DNA of 64,000 bases from Atherix ibis (taxonomy: Eukaryota; Arthropoda; Insecta; Diptera; Athericidae): contig OY282609.1 of assembly GCA_958298945.1 (NCBI GenBank), forward strand, positions 11,762,326 through 11,826,325. Reading direction: 5' to 3'. Of the stretch, positions 22,696 through 31,169 are shown one piece after another; within the stretch, counting starts at the first letter, position 1; every line of letters begins with the position of its first letter. The position numbers and the translations under genes are program-made. Under the pieces are notes generated by a model. That model had not been told where the DNA came from, did no database searches, and was given only the letters and a program-made list of their open reading frames with translations.

Positions 22696-24034
22696 TCTGT
22701 CTAATTGTGTAACCATACAGTATGTATCCGCTGTTGCCATTCATATTTACCTCGGGATGAGTACGATTTGGTAAAATCTGATAAAGTCGCATCCAGTTTG
22801 AAACCAAGTGCAGTCCAGTGACCTCATTTGATGATTTCAGATCGACATAGATTTCCATTAATATTTCACGAGATAGATTAAAAATTACAATGGGTCTTGA
22901 TGGTTTCACAAACTGAAGTAAAGCTTTTAATATGGCCCAAGGATGCTCCCTTGCAATAATTACTAAACTATCAAATTTCTTGGCCAATAAATCGCATGCT
23001 CTTTTATTTTCAATTTGCCACAGAGGTTTTTCCGATACTTTTCCTATCTCGCTCGGAAGTGTCCCAATACCTGTAGAACCTTCGCAGTCGTTTTCATCCA
23101 ATTCTCCAATTCTCGCCCTTTTTAAAAGACAATCTTCCTCGGTCGATTCAGATTCGTTATCTGTTATTTTCCGTTTTTGTCCCAGTACCTCGATATTGTC
23201 ATCAAATTTTATTTTTTGATAAAATTCCCTCAACACTGAATATAGATTAACAGATATACAACGGTTCGCTTGCTCGTCGGGTAATTCGAGGGCTAAAACT
23301 GCCTGCTTTTGGGGTACATTACCAGGATGCATGTGCACTATTTTCGCTTCGGTATTAGGACCCAATGCATTTATAAAGGCTGCTGGAATAAGACCACAAG
23401 TGCCTGATTCATACAGCAAATGATTACCGTAACTACATACACCTGAGTATGAAAGTAGTTGCGATAAGGTATCCAGACGAATTCCCATAATTTTATCTGG
23501 ATCCTGACGATAGTAAATCTCAGACAGCAGTCGTATACTCGGTTTTCGAATTTGAACAAATTCAAAGTATTTCTTCTCCTTCTTTTTTAGGTATTTCTCT
23601 TGGGCGTACTCTGTTTTCGAATTGAACGTTTTTGAATTCTCGACTATTTTCTCTACAATTTGTGAAGATCCTGAACAAAGCTCACGTAACTTATCAATAT
23701 CTTCTGGTTTTAATGTTTGCGAGCCTCCATCATCACAAATATTTCGATTATCAGCACCACATTCACTTATTCCCAAAATTTCTCGTAAACTACGCATATC
23801 TGTATCGGAACAAACTTCCAATTTGCACAATTTTTTGTTTTTACCATCTTTTGGAATCATTTTAAACGTACTGTAATATTCTTTGCCTTCAATATTTCGA
23901 AGCTCAAGTTGATCTTTTCCCAACATAGCAGTCGAATCTAAATTACTAAATTTATGCAGTTTTGTATATTTTTGCCTTTGAATAACAATATATTGTCCAA
24001 CGCGTATTTTTTCGGCAGTGTCTAGTTCAGCCAT
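22691..24034 (-). CDS. Trmt6: tRNA (adenine-58-N1) methyltransferase non-catalytic subunit TRM6
   Basis: A single-exon, 447-residue member of the Gcd10/TRM6 family. With TRM61 it forms the nuclear complex that makes m1A58 in tRNAs; TRM6 binds tRNA and lacks the methyl-donor site. The start shows the family hallmark VGQYIVIQRQKYTKLHKF. GICSYGNHLLYESGTCGLIPAA-like sequence (with VCSYGN here) and the C-terminal PNRTHPEVNMNGNSGYIL are also typical. A charged, low-complexity insert (about residues 270-320, including ESESTEEDC) separates the two halves. The length fits insect orthologs. It is convergent with kynurenine formamidase and divergent from PHF5A, 571 bases away. Probably the counterpart of Drosophila CG9596 (from memory). 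Confidence 0.92.
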   Translation of the reverse strand: MAELDTAEKIRVGQYIVIQRQKYTKLHKFSNLDSTAMLGKDQLELRNIEGKEYYSTFKMIPKDGKNKKLCKLEVCSDTDMRSLREILGISECGADNRNICDDGGSQTLKPEDIDKLRELCSGSSQIVEKIVENSKTFNSKTEYAQEKYLKKKEKKYFEFVQIRKPSIRLLSEIYYRQDPDKIMGIRLDTLSQLLSYSGVCSYGNHLLYESGTCGLIPAAFINALGPNTEAKIVHMHPGNVPQKQAVLALELPDEQANRCISVNLYSVLREFYQKIKFDDNIEVLGQKRKITDNESESTEEDCLLKRARIGELDENDCEGSTGIGTLPSEIGKVSEKPLWQIENKRACDLLAKKFDSLVIIAREHPWAILKALLQFVKPSRPIVIFNLSREILMEIYVDLKSSNEVTGLHLVSNWMRLYQILPNRTHPEVNMNGNSGYILYGYTIRQK

Positions 24035-24605
24035 ACTTTATTTCTCACTATCAAAATTTAATTAAATGGAGAAAAAATACTTCTGGTACTTTAGTTAAAA
24101 ATGACGAGCACGCGTTTGACGCTAAAACACTTGCTCATTTATTCCCTTGACATTTCAAACATTTGTTTTTGTAATCACTTCAACAAGATATAAACACAGA
24201 TTTATCAAAGTTCTCATAATTCGAAAAAACTAAAATATTTTATTTAACTTATATACTTCATCGTTCATATTTATTTCTCAATTTTACCCTTTTAAATAAC
24301 ATAATAAAAATTTAATAATTTTTTTAATTTCATTTCAACAACTTCGTACTATTGATTATACCCTTCAAAGTTTCAACATAAAATGAATTCGCCACACTGA
24401 CAATTGAAGTGTTTATGTTTTTAACCTGATTTATTAAAAAGCATACATATATTTTGCTTCCTTTACAATTCGTCTATTTTGCGTTGATTAAACCATAGTT
24501 TTGTTTATAGATTTATTTTCTATACAATGTGTCATTAAAGTTTTTTTTTCAAGTTTGCTTCAAAAATAGTTTAGTTTTTCATATATTATTGTTCGATTAT
24601 AAGAA
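24035..24605. promoter_or_regulatory. Divergent promoter region of TRM6 and PHF5A
   Basis: The 571-base gap separates two housekeeping genes transcribed away from each other, so it must hold both promoters. I see no TATA box that can be tied to either gene. Confidence 0.45.
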
Positions 24606-25129
24606 ATGGCAAAACATCATCCCGATTTGATATTTTGCCGTAAACAACCTGGAGTCGGTATGTCATTATATGCTTCAATTGGAATAATCTTTCAAAACAC
24701 TTTTTCAGCTATTGGACGTCTTTGCGAAAAATGTGACGGAAAATGTGTTATTTGCGACTCGTACGTTAGACCATGTACTCTAGTCAGAATTTGCGATGAA
24801 TGTAATTATGGATCTTATCAAGGAAGGTGTGTAATTTGTGGAGGACCGGGAGTATCAGATGCCTATTATTGTAAAGAGTGTACCATACAAGAAAAAGACG
24901 TACGATCTATCTGTATATCATAAATTAGAAAAATAATATTACAATATTCTTTACAGAGAGATGGTTGTCCAAAAATAGTTAACCTCGGAAGTTCGAAAAC
25001 AGACTTATTCTACGAAAGGAAAAAATACGGATTCAAACAAAGGTAAATAAATAATATATTGGAGTATATTTCTTCATAAAACATACATAAAAGGCTTATT
25101 ATTATATTTGACTCTATTTCAGCTACTAA
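24606..25129 (+). CDS. Phf5a: PHF5A, PHD-finger-like subunit of the SF3b spliceosome complex
   Basis: A nearly invariant eukaryotic splicing factor of U2 snRNP/SF3b with Cys-rich zinc knots. Exons: 24606-24657, 24709-24899 and 24957-25042. The sequence runs from [18 protein letters not shown] through [24 protein letters not shown] and [13 protein letters not shown] to [20 protein letters not shown]. The end is ambiguous. Without further splicing the frame ends Gln-Arg-stop at 25046 (110 residues, as in human). But CAAAG|GTAAAT followed by TTTCAG|C at 25123 is a good intron, and using it gives Gln-Ser-Tyr-stop at 25129 (111 residues). Neighbours are TRM6 (divergent) and the centromeric histone gene, 358 bases downstream in the same direction. 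Confidence 0.95.
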
Positions 25130-25486
25130 CGGAATATGAACTATCTTACGAATATTTTAAGATTTAATGAATTGTATAAGGTTAAATGAATAAAGTTATA
25201 ATAATTTTTTACTCGGAAATTTATTTTATAATTTAAGCCTCAGCTAAACGCTTAAACATCAATGGTTGCTGAAAATGATATGAAACAATTTTTATTTGAA
25301 GTTATGACTTGACGTTTCTGTTTTCGTAATCTAGTACTTCAATTATTACTATTATTTCACCTCACTTAAAGTCCCCAGTTGAAATCAGTACGCCATTCAT
25401 TCAATCGGTTAATTTTAAAGTTGGCATTTGGTGTTGTATTGTGTTTAATAATTTGGCAAAATTATAGAAAATAATGCTATATTAAA

Positions 25487-26338
25487 ATGTCAAATTCAAA
25501 AAGATTGAGAAATCAACTAAAAGAACATTTAAGGGAAGAATCAGTTTCAGACGATTCAAGTTCTGATTCAGGAGAGCATTTCGATTCAGTGTCAACGAAT
25601 CCAGATCAAACAAATTACGAATTGCCATTCGATTCATCAAATAACATTGCATCACATAGGGGTAGAGATAAAAGTTTGTCATCACCTAAAGGTAAAACTC
25701 TACCATCACCTAAAGGTAAAACACTGCCATCACCTAAAGGTAAAACTCTACCATCACCTAAAGGTAAAACTGCCTCAACATCTAAAAGTAAAATGCCATC
25801 ATCACCTAGAGGTAAAATTCGATCATCAACTAGAGGTAAAAGTCGATCATCCCCTAGAGGTAAAACTTCGCCATCACCTGGACATTCGAAGCCTGGTAAA
25901 CATAGAAATGCAACAGAAGAGGAGAGCGCTGCTGAAAATAATGTGAATATTCGTGGACGCAAAAATGTAACGGAAGTAGCTAACAAAAGCAATTATCAAA
26001 ATCGAGAACATCAGCAAAGCAAAAGGAAGCAAAAACATCCGCGACGAAATAGAGTATTAATGGAAATCAAAAAGTATAGAAACGAAGTAGGCAACTTTAT
26101 ACCCAGGCTCCCATTTTCAAGAGTAATAAAGGAAGTACTTCATACATATTTGGGTAGAGATCTACTAATTTCACGGGAATCATTAGAAACATTACAAGAG
26201 TGCACCGAATTATATTTAACGCAACTATTCGAAGATTCATATCAATGTACGTTACATAGGGGATGCGTTACCCTTTGTGTAAAGGATATACGACTAGCTC
26301 GATTCTTGCGTGGACCTAACGATCCAGGAAATACCTAA
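25487..26338 (+). CDS. cid: Centromeric histone H3 (CENP-A / Cid-like)
   Basis: An intronless 283-residue H3 variant. The C-terminal histone fold (about 187-276) starts NRVLMEIKKYRN and continues IPRLPFSRVIKEVL (alpha-1). Loop 1, TYLGRDL, has one residue more than canonical H3, as is typical of CENP-A. Alpha-2 is LETLQECTELYLTQLFED. The stretch SYQCTLHRGCVTL resembles CENP-A (TLHxGxVTL) more than H3 (CAIHAKRVTI), and KDIRLARFLRG ends the fold. The tail is 186 residues, with an acidic-serine patch (EESVSDDSSSDSGE) and about nine 8-residue units such as LPSPKGKT and RSSPRGKT (about 64-137). A strongly basic stretch (SKRKQKHPRRNRV) precedes the fold. The H3 tail is wholly absent. Such proteins replace H3 in centromeric nucleosomes and build the kinetochore. 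It is convergent with RpS21. Confidence 0.93.
   Translation: MSNSKRLRNQLKEHLREESVSDDSSSDSGEHFDSVSTNPDQTNYELPFDSSNNIASHRGRDKSLSSPKGKTLPSPKGKTLPSPKGKTLPSPKGKTASTSKSKMPSSPRGKIRSSTRGKSRSSPRGKTSPSPGHSKPGKHRNATEEESAAENNVNIRGRKNVTEVANKSNYQNREHQQSKRKQKHPRRNRVLMEIKKYRNEVGNFIPRLPFSRVIKEVLHTYLGRDLLISRESLETLQECTELYLTQLFEDSYQCTLHRGCVTLCVKDIRLARFLRGPNDPGNT
25675..25890 (+). repeat. Coding tandem repeat, 24-bp unit, in centromeric histone tail
   Basis: About nine in-frame units of 24 bases (core CCATCACCTAAAGGTAAAAC). The first four encode nearly identical SPKGKT units. The later ones are diverged (TSKSK, SPRGK, STRGK, SPRGK, SPGHSK). The pattern suggests recent duplication at the 5' side of an older array. 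Confidence 0.9.
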
Positions 26339-26527
26339 TATATTTGACAAATCTATGCTTTTGACTATCAAATATTGACCCCGGTAAAATATATACCGCA
26401 GACATACTTTTAATTTTTTAATTGCATTTTTAGTTTACTCTAAGTTAGAATAGTTTCAATGCCTATGGAAACAAGGTGATTTTATATTAGTATCGGTTTA
26501 AGAGATTATTTTGTAAATGTAAAAAAT

Positions 26528-26559
26528 AATAAAAATTGTAATTTCCAAATGTTTTTATT
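26528..26559. promoter_or_regulatory. Facing poly(A) signals of cid-like gene and RpS21
   Basis: AATAAA on the plus strand (26528-26533) probably serves the histone gene. AATAAA on the minus strand (26554-26559) probably serves RpS21. The two transcripts would overlap by tens of bases at their 3' ends. Confidence 0.45.
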
Positions 26560-26581
26560 TCATGAAGTATATGTATCGCTC

Positions 26582-26983
26582 TTAATAATTCCTGTAATTA
26601 AATAAATTAAAATTTGTAATGTTAGTTCTGATTTGCGGAATCGGAACATGAATAACTGGAAATACTTTGATAGAAGTCCATCTTTCTTAGCTTGTCGAGA
26701 AATACAGTCGTCCGATTCTCCCATTCTCCGTATAGCTCCGCAAATCGCATACACCTTCGATGTACCTGTCATGCATCCTGTTTGTGGATCTACATCAGCA
26801 ATGTTTAATTGCACTGACGCATGATCCTTTGAATGAATAATACGATTACTAGCAGAGCTGAAAAAATGAAAATGGTATAGTTAATATATCCGTTTGACAT
26901 TTATACAGTATATTGTGCGGCACGTGGACCTACCATTTGCGCGGACAATATAAATCAACGAATTCGCCTGCGTCGTTTTCCAT
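26582..26983 (-). CDS. RpS21: Ribosomal protein eS21 (RpS21)
   Basis: An 83-residue small-subunit ribosomal protein in three coding exons: 26934-26983, 26666-26857 and 26582-26591. The product starts [17 protein letters not shown], continues [18 protein letters not shown] and [16 protein letters not shown], and ends [11 protein letters not shown], the same length as the Drosophila protein. The last exon codes for only Asn-Tyr and the stop. Without splicing, the frame would run on with unrelated residues, and the donor CAAA|GTATTT and acceptor TTACAG|GAATT restore the expected end. A further intron lies in the leader: the acceptor TTTTAG is just before the ATG, and the donor AA|GTAAGT is near 27072. 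Confidence 0.95.
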
Positions 26984-27121
26984 TTTTTACTTTTCTAAAA
27001 TTATTTAAAGTTACTTTTTAAATTCTCCTTTTTTTTAAATTCAAAAACATACGGAAAATCACAAAAACTTACTTATTTTTAAGAATGCCTAATAATCGTA
27101 CTTAACAATATGGATGCACAT

Positions 27122-27133
27122 ACGAAAAGACAG
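27122..27133 (-). promoter_or_regulatory. TCT (TOP) initiator of RpS21
   Basis: On the minus strand CTGTCTTTTCG fits the pyrimidine initiator (YC+1TTTY) typical of ribosomal protein genes in flies. This places the start at about C27129. The leader exon from there to about 27073 ends in a GTAAGT donor. Such TOP starts allow growth-dependent translation control. Confidence 0.5.
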
Positions 27134-30100
27134 TTCCACTGTCATAAGCTAGTGAAGTTTGTCACACTATTTCGTTAGCGCGTACAATTTCAAATTCTCA
27201 TATTCATTTTGCAGACATTCTTAAAAATAATGTGATGAAATATATAATTATTATTATATCATAAAAATAGTTATGAATATAAAATTTTGCCAAGTTTAGA
27301 TTCATTAAAATTAAATTAATTGTAAAAATAAAGAAAACAAAATCACTAATAAAACGATATATTTCCTTACAATTGTTATGAATAAAATTATAAATATCAC
27401 AAAATCTTTACCAAAAAAAATTTAATATATCATTTAATAAAAATATTAATGTAATATATACCCATGCATACATGTTGATTGAATTAGGTTAAATATTTTA
27501 CTTACGTTCAATTTAAACCATACAAATGTTCTTTTTTCAGGAGATTATACATAATTATTATAAACATTTTAAGAATTTATATACTTATTTATAATAATAA
27601 TAATAATAATTATAAGTATATAGTTCTTAAAATATTATTATTAACATTTTAAGAATTATATAATTATAATTATTATTATTGTTATTAATAATAAGAATTT
27701 ACATACTTATTATTTATTATTAATAAAATAAAATTATTTGTTTATTTGGAAGTATGCATTTGTGTAAATAACTATCAAAAAATGTTCTATAACTTATTTT
27801 GGCATTCATAAATATTTATTGAAAAAATTATTCGAACAAAATTAAATGAAGATTCTTGATTAGTTTTATTTGTGAAAATATGCGCATGACAAAATAAGTA
27901 CCAGAAAGTAGAATTGTCAAAATTTATTTTAATATAAACAGTGATTTCTTAACCGGAATGATTTATTTTGATAATAAATTGTCTTTTATTAGTTAAATAA
28001 ATTAAAAGAAAAATTATTTGCTATTATTTTATAATATTCAATAGAAATATTTGTGATATGCGATAGAAACGCTTTAATTTTATTTTCGATTCATTATTTT
28101 TTATTTTAATAGGAATTTTTATCAAATACATTTAATAAAATTATTAATTTTAGTACAATAAATAAAAAGTGTATACTTTGGTCTATACAAACGACCAAAT
28201 TTATTCGTAAAAGTGAATATTTATCTTATGGTAAAATATACAATAATAAATCACAATAGAATTTTTATATTTTTGTTTCGAATATTCGATAGCGGAAATG
28301 TTGCTGGAATATATATGTGTATTTTATTTTAGATTTGAAAATTTATAACATTATTATAATTTTATTTTCTAAAATTAAATAATCAAAAATTTTATCATAA
28401 AAATAATTTTAGGTAGTTTTTAAATTTATTTGGCTTAAAATGATTGCAAGAATTACAATGCACAGCACACCTCACGTGGTAGTTATTGTACGAAACGTAT
28501 TATTTTAATTATTTTGATAAAATATGTAAATTTGATTGTTAAGAAAGAGTTTATTTTATAATTATAATGATTGATAAAAATGCACGTGACATTAAATTCT
28601 ATATACATTTCAAATCTTTTTCAAAAACCCTTAGCAACCGTGAACACATACTCGTAGTGAGAAGTTTGTTTTCATAAAACAGTTAATTTTAAATGAGCCA
28701 TTTTTTATTTAAAAAAAACGTTGGTATAGTGAAAATTTTATTTTTTACATAAAAACTATAATAATGTGAAAATTGAACAGAATTCCTTGTTTTAATTTGC
28801 TAGGTTTTTGCAAAAATCCTAATTTTTTTGTCTTCAGTCATTTTTGTTTTGTTTCGATAGATCTAAGAAAAACTTGGAGCCATTTCAAATAAATCGAACA
28901 TTCGAAATGATAAGTAGAAGAAACTCAATTTATTAATTCAATGTTGATGGATAATTTAAGGGATATTTATGTATAATCATTTCCCTGCAAGTTCCTAGTA
29001 CTTTCTGTAATGATTAATTACCATTTCTAATAGAAATCATATAAATTGGTAAGAAAATTATAAATATTAATATTAAATTATTTTTTGTATAAACACGGAC
29101 ATTTATTAACTTTTAACCTGATTTTACAACGGATTTTGTAGTCTAGAAAACTAACACGAACATTATGAGAAATTTTTTTTTCTCGGTTATCATAGTCTCC
29201 TCCTCACAAAAACGCATGGGCAGAGTGGTATTAAGTACGTACACAGAAGTTTATATTGCAAATGAAGTAGCCTGGAAAAACTTTTGGACTATTTGAATAC
29301 TTTGAAATACAAGAAAAGTGAATGCAATTATTCTTAATAGGCTGGAATAAATATGAAAAGCTTCCGTATCGAATGTTATCTGTATCTATTAGAGCAGCCC
29401 CCGCAAAATAACACTTGAAGACGATCGAAGACTGAACACAGATGAATAGGTAGATACTACTCGTAGATGGAGCACTGCACTTTCTTGACTTCACGCAAGC
29501 ATACAAGTTGCAAGTATTGAGGGAACAATTTCGTGTTACTTTCAGTCATCGCCTCGTACTGTGCTCACCTGATTGTCGTTCAGTAACTTGCCAATTGGCT
29601 ACTTGGCGAGCACTTAATTTACCTGTCGCGTATTTTGTTAGCACATCAGAGTGAACTACCATAAACTAAGTTAGTTAAAATTTAGTATGATAATACATTC
29701 GTCTGATCCGACTAGTGGCATAGTTTAATATAAATCCGAAAGTTTCAAACATGACGATTGTCAACGTAGTGATTTGAAATAATGTAAATTGGAGAAATAT
29801 TTTTTAACCGTTTACACATATATGTATAAAACTAAACAGGCTTAGATGTATAAAACAAAAAGAAAATTTTCAATGTGAAAATATATAAAAATAATAATAG
29901 AAAAAATTGCAAACACAAATAATATTATTATTATTTCGAAGTTGTGATTCTAGATTATAAAAACATTCGGTTAGAAGTGCGTGCTAAGTTTTTCGACTGA
30001 AGAAGAGTCAATAAATAATTAAACTTTACTAAGGAAATTTTATACAATCAAATGTAAACACTCGCATAGTTGTTGAACTTATGATATTTGCGATATGACT

Positions 30101-30552
30101 TAATTTTTCTTGTATTTGTTGTTTTTTTTTGTCCACGTCTATGTTAATTTAAATACTTTACTATGCCTCAATGGATTTTGTATGAAAATAATTTCTCATC
30201 TTTGCATATTTTTCGATAGCAATCAATTTTTATTTTTCGATTATAGTAACTCGTCCATATTATATTTTAATAATCGTAATTGGATTTTATTTTGATTTAG
30301 AATATTGTTTTGAATATGAAATTTCGTTGAGATTGTGGTTTAGTTTTTTTAATGATAATATTATCACAATTAATTAGAACCAAATTAATACTAACAATCA
30401 ATATAGACATTAGAATGATATACCATAAGAGTAATGGATTGGTTAGCTAGCTTCAATTTGGATAGTATTAATTTAGATTAGAATTTTGATTTTTAAATTG
30501 GAAAATTCTCAATATAATTGTGTGTGCGCGCGCATCGTGACGCAAAAATGCT
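27134..30552. other. AT-rich intergenic region upstream of ANKRD29-like gene
   Basis: No gene is recognised. It includes the AT hairpin at 27567-27633 and a GC-richer patch at 29190-29650 with several TCAGT initiator-like words. That patch could be an alternative promoter or enhancer of the downstream gene. An open minus-strand frame there (29231-29506) looks like nothing known. Confidence 0.35.
27567..27633. repeat. AT-rich inverted repeat (hairpin)
   Basis: TTTTAAGAATTTATATACTTAT (first 20 or so bases from 27567) is complemented, with small gaps, by ATAAGTATATAGTTCTTAAAA at the far side. The two flank a run of AAT triplets. A third partial copy of the arm follows at about 27644. It could be a small foldback element or replication-slippage product. 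Confidence 0.55.
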
Positions 30553-30586
30553 TATAAAAAATAACCAAAAATTCACTATTTCATTT
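30553..30586 (+). promoter_or_regulatory. Putative core promoter of the ANKRD29-like gene
   Basis: TATAAAAAATA (from 30553) lies 30 bases before the A of an initiator TCATTT (30581-30586). Transcription from A30583 would give a 587-nt unspliced leader to the ATG at 31170. The spacing is ideal, but nothing else confirms it. Confidence 0.45.
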
Positions 30587-31169
30587 ACTAACAGTTGAAC
30601 AGTTTAAAAGTGAAGAAAATATATAGTGATTTTGTAAACAAACGAAAAAATAGCGATGATGAATATATAGTTTTATATTCTCGAAATTCATTTAACAGTG
30701 AACATTTCGATACGAATAAGAGAGAGAATCAAGGAAAATTTTTACTTACTAGAAAGTGATTTAATTACTATTTTTGTTGAATGATTAACTAATATAATAG
30801 AAATAGTTATTTGAAAATCAATGAAACAACTGTTCAATATTTAAAAAAAAACTGTAAAAATAAATTTTAAAGAAAGTTTAAAAAAATAAAAACAAAAATG
30901 TGATAAATTTCGTGAAGCTTAAAATTTATTTTGGAATATGTTATTTCTAGTCAATATTATTGTTATTATTAGTTGGGAAAATTTTGATAATTTTTTAAGC
31001 TTAATTTTTTGATAAACAGTGTATGTATGTACATGCGTATGTATGTAAATCAATTGAAATACAGACAATTATTATGGGATATTTTTAGCTAAACATACTA
31101 AAACGGATATAAAGAGTTTATTTTATAAGAAAATTCAATTCGGCAGGAAATATCACATAGTAAAGGAAA

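Noticed and set aside
25615..25992. Open frames antisense and out of frame to the centromeric histone tail
   Set aside because: They are shadows of the 24-bp repeat array; only the histone frame continues into a known fold.
29231..29506. 91-codon minus-strand frame
   Set aside because: Low similarity to anything known, no splice context, and composition not clearly coding.
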